DNA from: Symsagittifera roscoffensis
Taxonomy: Eukaryota; Xenacoelomorpha; Acoela; Convolutidae
Assembly (NCBI RefSeq): GCF_963678635.1
Contig: NC_087071.1
Span: 9,221,842 to 9,285,841 of the forward strand
Reading direction: 5' to 3'
Length of the DNA stretch: 64,000 nucleotides
Each line of letters opens with the position of its first letter. Within the stretch, counting starts at the first letter, position 1. The position numbers were made by a program, and so were the translations under genes. The notes under the pieces were generated by a model. It did no database searches. It worked only from the letters and a program-made list of their open reading frames with translations, and was not told the origin of the DNA. Positions 1-12,213 of the stretch are shown here, one piece after another.

Positions 1-434
1 TCGATGACTGTTAATATGTAATTATCAATGTGTCTAATTGGTTGATTCCAATTGTATAAATGTACTGGTTTGTGTTTATATTGCTTTTTTATTCGTCTTT
101 TTCCTCTTTTTGATGAATTTGAAGTTGTTTCTGAGTCAGAGAAATATAATTGATCGTGAATTGGGCAATTTTTATCTATTGATTCTTTTAGTTTATAAAG
201 TTCGTCTAAACTGTTGGTTTCTGATTCTGAAAATGCGTTTCGATTTTTTGAAAATCTTTTTCGTGTTATTTGTCTTTGTTTAGTTATTATTTTTCTCTTT
301 AATGTTTGTCGTTTTGTTCTAATGTATCCAACTGTTTGTGTATGAGGTGTGATTACAAGGTCGTATTTTTTGTTATTTATTTCACAATTGTGTAAAACGA
401 TTGTTTGTTTGTTTCCTAGGTTTTTAAATGACAT
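1..434 (-). CDS. Partial unrecognised ORF running off the left edge
   Basis: The minus strand is open from position 464 to the window edge without a stop, about 154 codons; the first ATG in frame is at 434 (about 144 codons kept). The translation is rich in Lys, Arg, Ser and Asn, with a basic stretch near residues 45-70 and a Ser/Glu-rich stretch after it (FSESETNSL), then a Lys/Arg cluster. No transmembrane segment, zinc knuckle or catalytic motif is visible. Such length is unlikely by chance in AT-rich DNA, and the opposite strand reads as a Phe/Leu/Val string typical of a shadow frame. It could be part of a retrotransposon gag, since transposon remnants follow, or a host exon. Family unknown. 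Confidence 0.45.
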   Translation of the reverse strand, partial: MSFKNLGNKQTIVLHNCEINNKKYDLVITPHTQTVGYIRTKRQTLKRKIITKQRQITRKRFSKNRNAFSESETNSLDELYKLKESIDKNCPIHDQLYFSDSETTSNSSKRGKRRIKKQYKHKPVHLYNWNQPIRHIDNYILTVI

Positions 435-469
435 AAGGTTTAGGATGACGGGTGCAAAAGGTTGTTAAA

Positions 470-1360
470 TGATTTCTATTTGCTTAAACTGTTAGTCCTT
501 ACGATTTTTTTGTTAGCCTAACCTGGGTCTATTTGTTCAGGGTTGGGGAGAAAAGTATATCGATTCCGAAGAATGATTTTATACTTTCTCGTGGCTAGTA
601 TAAGCTAAGTTGTTAACTTACTTAATCTTACTTAAGGGTAGTGATTGTGTTCAGGGTTGGAGAATAGTAAATCGATCCACAGGGTTCAGGTATAATTAGA
701 ACGCGAGTAGTTCGTTAGATACTATTTTAAACTTACTAAGTCTAAGATTTATCCTGGGTCTGGTAAGAGGGGGGATCAAGTGAAGGATGAATAACCGAAG
801 TTCTTCACTGTTTATCCTAATTTGAATGATTAGTTTTGTTCAAAAATTTCTATTAGTCCTGGGTTTTTAGAAAGGGTTGGATAGTGAATCGACGTTTGAG
901 GTCGTTAGACACTCGTTTAGTGGGTGGGGGAGAACAAAGTTGTTCTTTTTGATCCAAGGATAGGCCTTGATGATCAAGTTTTAAATTTAATTAAATAGAA
1001 AATGATTTAAGATCCAAGGATAAGCCTTGATGATCTGATTTTAAAATTAAGTGAATTGAAGTTTAAAATGTTTTAAATTTGTGTAAAGAATAGATTTAGT
1101 ATTTTTATGATATTAGTGAGCTTATGATTGCTGTTATGTTTAGGCGATGAAGCTGGAACAACAGGATGATTTATGATTACTAACCATTTATTGTCATGCT
1201 ACTAATTTTTATTTTTATTTTCCAATAAATATTTTTCAAACATGTTTTGTATATTACTGCAGAACTTAGGAAAACGATCTGAGATCTTTTTATCAATCGT
1301 TATTGTATATTAATAATTTTGTTTAGCGCCTGAAATGATTTTGAAGATTGACTTCAAAAT
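470..1360. repeat. Degenerate short tandem repeats, no gene seen
   Basis: A 25-bp unit containing CAAGGATAGGCCTTGATGAT occurs at 951-975 and again, with one change, at 1011-1035. The phrase CAGGGTTGG followed by GAGAA and an ATCGAT site recurs near 539 and 653. Both strands have frequent stops. Nothing else is recognised here. Confidence 0.5.
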
Positions 1361-1361
1361 T

Positions 1362-1706
1362 TTATGTTTGCAAATGAAAATCTAAATTCATTGCTAGTAG
1401 TATTCTAAATACAAAAGTTTGTTCTGGCTTTTGCCGAACTATCATATAACTATATGGTAAGTTTCTGCTTTGTCGTATGTCGTCTCTGGTTCGAGGTCTT
1501 CTTCCAATTCCGGGTAGTTCTGTTATCGTTCGGAATATTGGCTCTGATCTATTGAGTCGTAGAGACATTTCGATTAAATTATTGTCGTATAACATTTTGT
1601 AAATGTTTTGTCTAAATTCTAATCTATTATTGGTTAATTCTAAGCTTTTAAGATCTTGTTCGAGACTTATGGTCGCACCAGATGAGTTAGGACCGATGGG
1701 TATAAC
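1362..1706 (-). other. Open frame of unknown nature, possible gag-like remnant
   Basis: The minus strand is open for 115 codons; an ATG lies at 1595, but the frame continues upstream to 1706 with acceptable residue composition (Leu/Asn/Glu/Gln-rich, helix-like). A short basic GIGRRPRTRDD segment follows. It lies upstream, in the same orientation, of the open frame at the left edge, with about 900 bp of repeats between, so both may be pieces of one decayed element. No family is recognised. This could also be a chance frame. Confidence 0.3.
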
Positions 1707-2362
1707 TCATAGAGTAATTTCGGATAGGGTACACCGTCTGCTCGTCACGCTATCTTATTTTCGGCCGGATAGATTCGTGCAACTTCTTAGTCTAATACCG
1801 ATCCTAATCTTACTCTTATACTATCTAGTCTCAGGTTGTTTAACTAGTCTCTGCTAGGCTCAATAGATCTAGGGTATACTGGTTTATTGCGGCTGCTGAA
1901 GTACTCGGGAGAGTTCAACTAGTTTCTAAGTTAAATTCAAATCTCTCTGGTGCTGAAATTACAAGTAATTTCAGCACTTACAAATAAGTGGATTGTTAGT
2001 TAGATGGATCATGATTGGTTAATATTAAATACTTTACATTGGTAAAATATCTAATTTATCCAATCATAAAATGTAGTTTAGATCAGGTTCCACTAGGATT
2101 GACCAACAACCATTCGCACCGAAGCACTGCAAATCTACTTCAAAAATAATTGCGTTAACTACTTTGCACCAACAGATGACCATAGAGGGATTCGTTTAGT
2201 TGCACGACTGATGGGAACATTGAGAACTGTGATGGGTAGTGTGATGGGTAGTGAACCCCAAATTAAATCATGCAAAATGGCAGAACTAACAGATAATTTA
2301 TAAACGCGGAAGAAATATGTCGCCGTTCAAAAAGCATTTAACGCGTCGCAGGCTAGACTTCG
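1707..2362. other. No gene recognised
   Basis: Mixed-composition sequence with short open frames only; nothing recognisable on either strand. Confidence 0.4.
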
Positions 2363-3484
2363 TTTATACCGGGAGCGTACTCTTATTTTGCTTACTACAA
2401 CTTCTATTTTTTGCATGTTCTCTACCTGTAATCGTATACGCAACCAGGCTACCTCAGCCTGCATTTACTTTGATATTGACAACGACTAGTCTTTTTTGTT
2501 CGACAATGTCCATCTATCAACACGGCAACAACGAAGATCGAATACAATATGAGTTGGAATAACGTTTAACTGTCAAATTTAGACCTTGAAATCTTGCTGA
2601 GAGCTCCCGTAACTCATCAAGCGACAAAAAAAACACGCTGTTAACATCCGGAAAAGCCAGCTGAACAAATCAAATGTTACAAAAAGTTTCAAGAGTACAT
2701 CCAGATTTTGAATGCATTTAGAAACTCAAACAAGTGTGGAATCTGGTATATTTCCAGCTTTTCAATTTATTTAGTTCCACTATTTTGTTTCCAGAGCTGA
2801 TAACAGTTTTAAGTTTCGTATCCGCTAGTTTAAAGTCACTTCTGTCATTCTTGTGTGTTGATCTTTCTTTGTCGTTTCCGGTCGATGTATCTATATTTGC
2901 GGGCAACATTTATGAGCCTTGATTTTTTAAGATTGTGAATCAAACAGTGCACTGTACATCCTGCCAAACTTTCGCAAAAAAAACGGAAAACCGCGAGAAA
3001 TTGGTGTGGGTGTACCTTGGTTTTATCATAAACTATGTCGAGGTGAGTGTGTTTGCTTGTCGGCTGTCTAAGTTGAGGACCTCGGCTGTCGAGATGAGGT
3101 TCGTAGGCTGTCAAGATGAGGATTTTTTGCTTTCCTGAGGTAACTATTCAAAGTTTCGACAATCTAATAGCGAGTTGAAGGCTGCTGCTAGTTGATGTGC
3201 TGGTCGGTTGTTGCAGTTGATCATTGTCCAAACAAAATGGCAATCGTTGCGGAGTTGAGATCTGCTGAATTAAGGAGATTGACTGGTCGTTGTTGTCTGC
3301 TGATTGAAGGAACTGGTTCATTGTTGCAGTTGATCATTGTCGAAGGAAAAAGACTAGTCATTGTCATTATCCATGTAAATACAGGCTGAGGTAGTCTGGT
3401 TGCGTACACGATTACAGGTAGAGAACATGCAAACATAATTAGAAGTTTTAGTAAGCAAAATAAGAGTACGCTTACGGTATAAGA
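2363..3484. repeat. Foldback element with long inverted ends
   Basis: The segment starting at 2363 (TTTATACCGGGAGCGTACTC) returns in reverse complement ending near 3484 (GTACGCTTACGGTATAA). The inverted arms extend roughly 180-200 bp inward and share the phrase AGGCTGAGGTAG. The interior (about 2560-3200) has no convincing coding frame. Frames of about 80 aa on the two arms look alike only because the arms are inverted copies. Interpreted as a non-autonomous foldback transposon, apparently next to a decayed BEL/Pao element. Confidence 0.6.
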
Positions 3485-3489
3485 AAACT

Positions 3490-6400
3490 GTTGTTAGGTA
3501 TCAGGTGTCGCTGTCATGTCAAACAAGTTTCCAACATCGGAGCATCGTTGATGGAGTGCTTTGAACTTTGTTGGGGAAGGCAAAGCTGGCAGGCTCTTCC
3601 ATCTGTACTTTTCGGACTGTCGATGTTGGAGACGATAATGAAGTTTCATCGCTGCCTTCTGGTACCGATTGATCATGTAGAAGTCTGAACAAACAAGGGC
3701 GAGTCTTATTGCTGGGATTGGAACACTTGCACGGCGGGTTCTAACGTTGTATTTTTGTATTATATTGTCGGCTGATGGGACTGGGTATTTTAAACGAACC
3801 AGTGGTCAAAATCCTCGGGTGGTTTGACCATTCAAAATTCAGACAGATTGTTCGTTTGAAATGGGCGGAGTTGTCGATGTCCATTTACATCGGGAAAGCA
3901 AAGTTTCCACTGCTTTATCAAAGTTAATGACTGAGAATTGGTTCTTTGAGGCATGCTGGTCAACAATGTTTCAAGAAAAGGATATTATTAGGGGTCAGGG
4001 CTTCGATGTCGTTGGGGGGAAATGGAAACAGTCGTGATTAGTTGTGCGTTCATAATTTTTTCAATCTCGGACAACAAGGTATGGAAATGTCGTAGAGATA
4101 TGGCGTTTGTAATACTGCTTTGGATGAGACCTTCTTAGATGACATCAAAATGTGGCGGAGTCGAATTAACAAGATACATAGTAGTATCCAAAAAAGTTTT
4201 TAATTGCGGAGCCGTTGAAGGTGGCCAGGCTTTTGCTTAGGCTGCCGTGAAGTTCATTGCATTGTCAGATCGGAATTCTGAAAGGGTGCCAATGTTTGCA
4301 AAAATTAGGGTTGCGCAGGTGATAGTTCATGACGCATTTGCAGATGAACTGAGCAAATGGTCATGTTGGTAAGAGCCAGTTCAACTCGTTTGTAGTACGT
4401 GGTTGAGCTGCTAAAAGCTAAGAGTTAAAAAGTGTCAAGTGCAGTTTGCTGAAAAGGGAATTCCTTATTTGCTGGAAATCGACGTTTGCTGGAGATGGGA
4501 GGGGAGAAATTTCATTATAAAGTTCATAGGCGAGTATAATGGCCTCGGCAGTCGTACCAACTGTTGTATATATCACGTATTCAAGCTCTCGCTATGAGAA
4601 TCCAATATTTAGCTCACAAAATGCTCGATTGAAGAAGGTTCAGCAGAGATGTGAACAATTTGTGTGGGCTGGTAAAACTCAGGGTGTTTCCATCCAATAT
4701 AAAAGAATACTTCGAGCAATACCAACTTCTCAACTTTTTTAGTCTTTCTCTGGCTCGCATGATGTTCGATTCAGTGGAAAAAATGAAGAAGTGTTATATT
4801 TGGCTAGAGTTAGCAACAATTTTATCGCGTAAAATGTTTCGTATGCTTTCAGGGTAAAAACCGTGACGTTGATTTACTGGAGTTGTCAAAAATTTTGAAA
4901 ACGCTGAGGGCGGAAAATGATTTAGGTTGTAATGATGAGATTTCTGCTGACAACTCTGAGGAGCCTATTGATCGAATGAAGGTTTGCTGCTTGAATTCCT
5001 AAAATATGCAGCGGCTGCAAGTAGATTACAAACAGTCGCGGAGAAGGTGATTCAAAGCGTTCGTTGTTGATACAGGAGCAGCTAATTGTGGGGTCTGGAA
5101 GGCTGTCACCTAGGAAGAAGGCTGCCATTTGTGTATCAACACTTTGATATACTGCAGTTGCAGCCATGCTGTCTGTCACTTTCCACAGTGTCGAGCGATA
5201 GGCTGTTCCGAGAAGCGCTTTGTGGCTGAAGAAGGACAACTGGTCCATTGTCTGCATATGTTGAGCTTGAAAAGAGGATTCTACGGTTTCCATCATTGGC
5301 GGGGATGAGAAAGTCTGGGCAGTTTTTCCACTGAATAGATTGCGATAGCTCCAGTATCTCTGCTACAAAAGTTGCAACAAAAATTGTCTTTTGCCTGATC
5401 CACAAACTTATTGCTAATTGCTAATGATGTGTTGCTATTGGTCCAGATATCAGTGAAGCTTAGATATAAGCGTTGTTGTTGCTCAAAGAAGCTAGCAAGA
5501 CATCACCAAACAGAGCTTTGTTGATTCAATGGGGACTATTTGAGCCTTGCCTGAGACTAACAAAATTTTGGGATCTGTTATGGAATTCGTAGAGTCGACA
5601 AGGAATTCTACAGAAATTTGAGTTGTGTACGAGACATTTGATACGATGAGCGATAAAAATTTCTGAAGTCGATTCTGCGAAATTTGGCGAGGCTTGAGGA
5701 GCGGTTGAAATTGTCGGATTCTTGAAGAAGTTCAGGGAGCAAGGGAAGGTCCTTGTCTGTGATTTGATTGTCCCGTTTTATCAATTTTCCCCAAATGGTT
5801 TGCTGTAAGTTTGAGAGTTAAAGGATAACGGGATTGGCGATACAAATAGGCTCGATTAAGGAGATTGTTGCGCTGAGCCGGCTGATTTTTTACCAGATAG
5901 ATAATTTTTTTCGACTAAAAATGAGTGAATCAGAAGAAAAGATCCATTCGATTCCCAATTTGGATCGTCGTGTTGGGATCTGTCAGTTCGTCGTGATATA
6001 CGGTACGATATTGCTGAGTTATTGCACTTAAAAGTTCCGGATTTGAAGTAATCTACCTAATTATGCTGAAGTTTTTGTTGGGAGGACTTTTCGTAGATCA
6101 GCGAATAATTGTAATAAAAGCTTACAAAGACAAAAACAAAACAAATAAATTCGGAAAAATCCGGCTGAGTGGTTCAGCAGAGGAATTTGGGAATTTCCGG
6201 TCTTCGGGCCGGATGGACACTTGCATGTTTTTGTTTTAATTGCATGCATTGATAAGAAAATCTCGCTCTCGAAAAGCGGCAAACAACGGCAATAAGATTA
6301 ATTAGTAGGGCTGGTTCAGTCAAAAGCTAGTCGTTTGGAGACATTTTTTTTGAAATTTGATTTCGCGTTTCTAATGAAATTCTTGGTCAACTCGCTTGTG

Positions 6401-6900
6401 ATTCTGTCGTGGTAACTTGCAAGTGTAAGCTTATCGGGTTCGCTGAGAAGCCCGGTTGTCATATTCATGAATTTTTCAGCGGCAGCAAAGTAGTTGCTTG
6501 GAAGGCAGGCGTTCGATTTCCACGGAAGTCCAGCTTTATAACATGCTTCCGCGTTGTTGATGGGTTTCACAATCTTTTTTTTGGCTTGGGGAAATTTACT
6601 TCCGGTGAAATTGCCAAAGCTTCCACTAGGTAGTCGCTAACAGTTCGGAAGGTTCTGCGTCTTCGTAGATATTGTTTATGTGAGAAGAGTAGGCTCGGAG
6701 TACTGACTTCCCGAGCATGTCCGCTGTTGAACCCCCAATTGTCCAGCCAATTTTTTTTGAAATTGCACGTGATGCGTTTTCTGGTCCTTTTTTTGTTGTT
6801 TGATATGTAACAAGGTCAAAATTTTTGGTTCTAATGAGAATTGAAACTTGTTTGTTGTCGAAGTTTAGAATATTGTCATCTAAATGGAGTCTCAGACTTT
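3490..6900 (-). pseudogene. Decayed BEL/Pao-type retrotransposon pol
   Basis: Reading the minus strand from high to low coordinates, pieces of a Pao polyprotein appear in the right order. At about 6900-6640 a protease-like segment contains VSILIRTKN followed by KKIGWTIGG, the pattern of Pao aspartic proteases ending in GW.i.G. At 6570-6316 a reverse-transcriptase N-terminal block reads YKAGLPWK...LPSNY...Y..RITSEL, characteristic of BEL/Pao. At 5405-5270 a block containing KTIFVATFVAEI and W..CP......PAND matches the FVANRv.EI...NPAD region. The integrase region (about 4900-3500) is too broken to trace. Many stops and frameshifts separate the blocks, so it is inactive. No LTRs were identified. 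The family assignment rests on motif order recalled from known Pao elements. Confidence 0.65.
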
Positions 6901-7000
6901 CTTGCGAAGTCTCAGACTAAAAAGAGGAGTTCCTGGAATCAGGAGCAAACGCGGCAGAGAAGGTCACATAGCTGAAAAAAAAAGAAACTGAAAAAGGGCT

Positions 7001-7333
7001 ATGGACCATATACTAGCAGCGAGAGTTAACAGGAACCCAGTAAAAGCAGCAAAATCAGGCGAGCCCGTACAGACACCAGACACGAAGCTACGCTCTAAAA
7101 GATAGGGTAGAAGAAACTGTAGTTTACCCAAACCAAGGGTAGACCGATCAAGAAAAGGTTGCGACCAGGCACCGCAAGAGCAAAAAAACCTCGAAAACCA
7201 AACACACGAAAACAATTCAGCATTCAGAAATCAAATGTACCGTACTCCTCAAAATGCAAGAGTGGGACAACAACCGACCAATGAAGTTGAACAACCCGCG
7301 CTGAGTAACATGAACACTAAAAGGTTTCATTGA
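7001..7333 (+). pseudogene. Gln/Asn-rich open frame with one stop, gag-like
   Basis: From an ATG at 7001 the plus strand reads a basic sequence beginning MDHILAARVNRN, stops once near 7103, then reads about 68 further codons rich in Gln, Asn, Thr and Pro up to a TGA at 7331. Codon use is less AT-biased than the surroundings. It lies antiparallel to the adjacent BEL/Pao remnant, so it is not that element's gag. It may be the N-terminal part of another retroelement. No domain is recognised. Confidence 0.25.
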
Positions 7334-10294
7334 AAAGAAAATTTGATTTATTTGGCGCGGAAATCTATTTGCTTTTGGTGAAAAAAAAATAGATTCTATC
7401 TGTATAAAATCCACTATCATTCGCAAAATAGTTAAAGATTAATCGATTTTATACTTAAATTTGTAAAATTTTCTGAAAAAAAAATCGACTTTTATGCATT
7501 TTGTCACTGCGGAAACACTTGTTATAACAGGTGGTAAATTGCATTGTATTGGTACTGCTATGGCGTATACTCGAAGCATGTTTATCATTGTACTTGAGCA
7601 GTGAAATGATGCGGTTGAGCAGTGAAATGATTTTTCGTTATTTTTTCCCAGAAATTGTTTATTTCTTAACTAGAAATAAAATATATCAATTCTCACAAAA
7701 CAAAAATGAAAAAGTACGGGTACGACAATAAAAAGTATACCTATAACTTAAAAAACAACATAAACTGTGCACTAATTAGGCGCATATTTTAGTGTGTGTA
7801 GGTCTCTGGAAACCACAAGCAAGTCTTTCAGCATATGAAAATTTTTTTGTGAACAATCAAAGAAAAGGAAAGAACAAAGAAGCACGAAGAAAAAATCCCC
7901 GTCGCGGAATCTGCTTACAGTTCACAAAATACATAGTTTGGCCTCGTAATTCAGGATCAAGAAGAAGTTTTCTGGAGGTCGAGATCGTCATTGACCGGCC
8001 TCGGAGAGCGATCCAAAGGAAGAGGTGTAGCAAAAAGAGGTACACGGGATACACATTTAGTCACGACCAGAAATGAGGAGCAAGAAAAGAAGGCCGAAAG
8101 GAAAAAGGAGGAAAAAGTCCACAAAAAGTATAGACGAAGAAAAAATAAATGGATATAGATTTTTCTACAAACTGAGCAAACTCGTTTTTAGATTTAGCGC
8201 ACTAACAAATAACTTCAAGATATGATCTGTTCGGAATAATCTTCCGTTGGATTATCAATATAGTGGTGCCAATTTTAGATTTAGAAAAAATAATTCTAAA
8301 AAATAGTTTGAAAAGCATAAGTTCTCTTAGCTATGCGTTTACCTCAAAAACTAATGCGGCTTAGCTCGACTGGGGTCGTAGTCATAAATAAACAGCCCTG
8401 GTTGACCTCCATAATCAAAACATGTTTATCATACATTTTCACACAAGAAAAAGGCTTAATTTAAAAAACCACACACAGAGAGTATGGAACAACGCTAGAC
8501 ATACATTTTACATATATGAAAATTGTGTACAACCAAATTTTTACATTTCTTCAAAACAATTTAAATTAAAGTAAAACAAATAACCAGTTTTTTTTTCTTG
8601 TCATTTTATGTCGTATTTTCACTTTTATGCTCAAATGAACAGTTTTTGAACAAAATTTTTTCATGTAAAAGTTTTGTTACTCGTCTAAAACTAGTCCAGG
8701 CTGTTGAAACATATAGATTTTATACAGATAAAACAAAGTTGACAATAGTTTTTTGAGCCAACCCAAACTTGAAAACTTTTATGCTCTTATTGAGCAAAAT
8801 AATTTTTGATCTGTCGGAAAAACTCAGCAGCGATTTCCAACAAGTCAAGTTTTTGACGCACAATTTTCTAGCCAAACAAAAAAATACGGTTTCTAGTCAT
8901 AGCTGTGTGTGAATTCTGAAACAATCTTTCATCGAAATAATCTACAATCGCGAATAATGTGAGAAACATCTTCTCCTCAACCAATTTATTTTCCGACAAA
9001 AGGCCACAATAATTAGGAAAAGTCGAAAAATAACAGCTTTTTTCATTTAAAAAAAATGATAGTCATTCTTTTTTCATGGGGAAATTCTCCATGATTTTAA
9101 CAAAATTTGCCATGAAGACGCCTCGTTAAGTAGTGCTTACACAGAAGCGAAGCCAAACTTCCCACTATATGGTACAAACTTCAGGTTTTTCCAGGTTTCA
9201 GTTTGATCATCAAAAAGACACCTTTTGTGATTAAGTAGTGCATGTTTTGCCAAAGAATGTATAAAAATTGATCTATTTAAAAAACGACTGAATTGAACTT
9301 TGAAAGATTTTTCTAAAATACGCTGATCTTGTTTTGTATGCCCTGTTATCAAGGTTACCAGATTTTGTTTATGGTTTTTTGATCGATACATCATATTACT
9401 GGTGCAATATTTTAACTTCTTGCTCGAGGTTAATTAAAGAGTTGCAAAATATGTGACTGTTTAATAGATTTGTTACCCATGTTGAATCAATTTACTTTTA
9501 AATTGAAATTAACCGGGTTTTTGCATGTACTATATTTAAGTCAGATATATTATGCACTAAAATTGAACAAAAATTGACCTATATTTTTCACTGGATAGTA
9601 AAAATTTTGCTGATTCATAAAGAATTTATAGTGTAGGGCGAGCTTTTTTTGACTATAAGTTGAATTCTACAGCATGTATAAGCAAGCTTTGATTGAATAA
9701 AAAGTAATTATTGGTTAAATTTTAGAAAAACTGATAACATACTAAGTTATGAATGTTTACAGACGTGTCTTCATAAAAATAAAACAGACGCGTTCAGTGT
9801 GTTTCTGTGCAATCATAAAAAAAACTAGTGCAATAATTGAAGCACTAATGCAAAATTTAAATATTTCACAGGTGCTAGTGCAATATAAAAATACTGCAAA
9901 AGTGTTTCAAAGATTGCACTGTTTTTCAAGTATGAAACTGAAACAACAGGGCAATATCTTTCCTAGAACAATCAACCAAAACAAATTAGAGATAAGAAAT
10001 CGCGTGTTAGCGTGAAATTTTTCAAATATGAGTGTTTTGTGCAAATTTTTCACTGTGTTTTATACCAGATAATCAACAGCTTACATTGCATATCGAATTT
10101 TGTTCACATCTCGACAATGGGTTTCTCAATTTATTTACAAAGTATCTCGATGCACAATTTAGTTGTTGCTTTTCTATTACAAAACCTGCACCAATTGGAA
10201 ACATAAAACTGACTTCAAGTTTTCGTTTACTATCAATCTTTAATTCAGCTGTTCCTAGTATTTGAATTTGCTTCATGTAAATCAAGAATTTTTA
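7334..10294. other. AT-rich, no gene recognised
   Basis: Dense A/T runs and short frames on both strands. Minus-strand frames at 9137-9394 and 7857-8054 have no recognisable motif and are not called. Confidence 0.4.
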
Positions 10295-10873
10295 CACTAA
10301 TGGACAAAATTAAGCGCAAATTCAGGATTTAATTATGTAAAATGCCTGTTTTTAAAGTACATTTTGGACAACATTTCCTTCGAAATTCAATAAAACGTTT
10401 ACACTGACCGAGAGCAAATGATCGGAGCTACCATCTGTGAAAGTATCAATACTTGGCTTCAATGGCTCACCAAAGTAATCCGGGTCTAAAAAAACCAGTT
10501 TTCCTCATCTGCACTAAGTTTTGCACCGTAGTAAAAAAAATTGTTCGTGCAACGTGAAACATTCTCAGCGACAAAACGGAAACAATCAGTTTGAAGTTTC
10601 TTCTAAACTCAGACAATTGATACTAATTCACGCTAAGTAAAAAAATTAGTGCAGATGAGGAAAACGGGCATTTTCAGAACCGGATTACATTGGTAAGTCA
10701 TTGAAACCAAAAAATGATACGTTCACAGATGGTAGCTTTGATATTTGCTCTCGGGGGTGTAAAAATGTTATAGAAATTCCAAGAAAATGTTGTCCAAAAT
10801 GTACATTAAAGACAGAGTAAAAGTTTTTTACAGAGTAAAATCTAGATTTTGCGCTTAGTTTTATCCACTAGTG
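10295..10873. mobile_element. Tc1/mariner-type MITE, almost entirely foldback
   Basis: The element begins CACTAATGGACAAAATTAAG and ends with the near-perfect reverse complement (TTATCCACTAGTG). It is flanked by TA on both sides (10293-10294 and 10874-10875), the target duplication of the Tc1/mariner superfamily. The inverted arms are about 270 bp each, sharing for example the block CTACCATCTGTGAA and its complement, with a small central loop. There is no transposase frame, so it is non-autonomous. The arms differ at many positions, so the copy is not recent. Confidence 0.8.
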
Positions 10874-10875
10874 TA

Positions 10876-11709
10876 GTTCGCAATTCTTTTAATCACCAAG
10901 CTATATAAGCTTTTTCCTCGTTCTCAGAGCAAGATATATTTTTTTTTGTAAAGACAAAACAAATTGAAAGGTTCTGCAAAAGTGACGCAAGCAAATTTTT
11001 TTGAATTTTTTGTTAGGTTCTGTTTGCTGTAATTACAGTTCTTTTTCACATTATAGCACCGCAACTAAAAAAAATTACTGTGATTATACTAATTTGAGGC
11101 AAAAGCAGAAAGTACTAGGGTCTATATTGGGATAAATTTTATAGATATTATAGACTAACTTGCATCGGCAAAAAAACTTTTGGAAGTTTTCAAACATTGC
11201 GTTGGCAATTAAATGTTTTTGGATTTTGTTTTCAAGTTAATTGGATGTTAATAGCATCAAAAGTTTAGATTAATCTTTTAATATGCAGTTTAATCCATCG
11301 GACGTTTTTGAAATTCAGAAAAACCGGACAAAGGAAACTTTTAATTGAGATCAAAACAAATTTATTATGTGCTCAAAATCTTTCTTAATTAGTTTTTTTA
11401 AGTTTTTGACTTAAAAAACTTTAAGTCATCTTTTTCTTGTGCTACTTTTCCAGTTTAAAAAATTTCCTTTGGTTAAATCTTTGTTTTTTCAGAGAATTTC
11501 TGGGCCACTGTGTTTTATGAAAGTTCAAAATGTAAAAAATTTTTAAAATGACTGTGAAAAATTGAAAATATTTGGCTGCTGCGGCCTTTGGTATTCGGAT
11601 CATAAAATACAAAAATCATCCAGCCTTAATATTTTTTTCTAGGCCGTTGTGAGAGAATTTTTGTAAGTTGGTACTCAGTTTTGTAACTTTTTAAAACTAA
11701 CTGAGATTT
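10876..11709. other. AT-rich, no gene recognised
   Basis: Homopolymer-rich sequence with stops in all frames; nothing seen. Confidence 0.4.
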
Positions 11710-11995
11710 GATTTTTTTCTAGTCACAACACCTTGGATGCTTTTTTGACGCGAAAAAGTTTCACGCAAATACTGACGACAAAAGCCTTTACTGAAACGTC
11801 AGAAATCAATATCTTTAATCAAAGATAAAAATTTGAAAATTCAAGCTCTTTTGATTTTTTTCTAGTCACAACACCTTGGATGCTTTTTTGACGCGAAAAA
11901 TTTTCACGCAAATACTGACGACAAAAGCCTTTACTGAAACGTCAGAAAGCAATATCTTTAATCAAAGATAAAAATTTGAAAATTCAAGCTCTTTT
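11710..11995. repeat. Tandem duplication, 143-bp unit, two copies
   Basis: The unit starting GATTTTTTTCTAGTCACAAC at 11710 recurs at 11853 almost unchanged; only about two substitutions were noticed by eye (AAAAAGTTTC/AAAAATTTTC and GAAATC/GAAAGC). No coding potential. The near identity implies a recent local duplication. Confidence 0.85.
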
Positions 11996-12213
11996 GGTAA
12001 GATGTGGCGTAACTAAAAGCGTGGCCGCAAAACTTTATGATTAAGGTTAATTCAACCTGTAAAAGAAGTATCTCCAAGAATTTTGTCAAAATAAAGTAGC
12101 TTTTTACCTCCAAAAACAGTTTTGCTATAGAATTTTTAAAAAAATTATTTATTTTCTGATAGAAAAAAAGTTAATTAGCAAGTTCAAGTTTAAACCAACG
12201 ACACACCTGGGAA

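Noticed and set aside
2317-2562. Apparent membrane-protein frame also seen at 3221-3436
   Set aside because: The two frames are the two arms of a foldback repeat; neither has splice sites or a consistent length.
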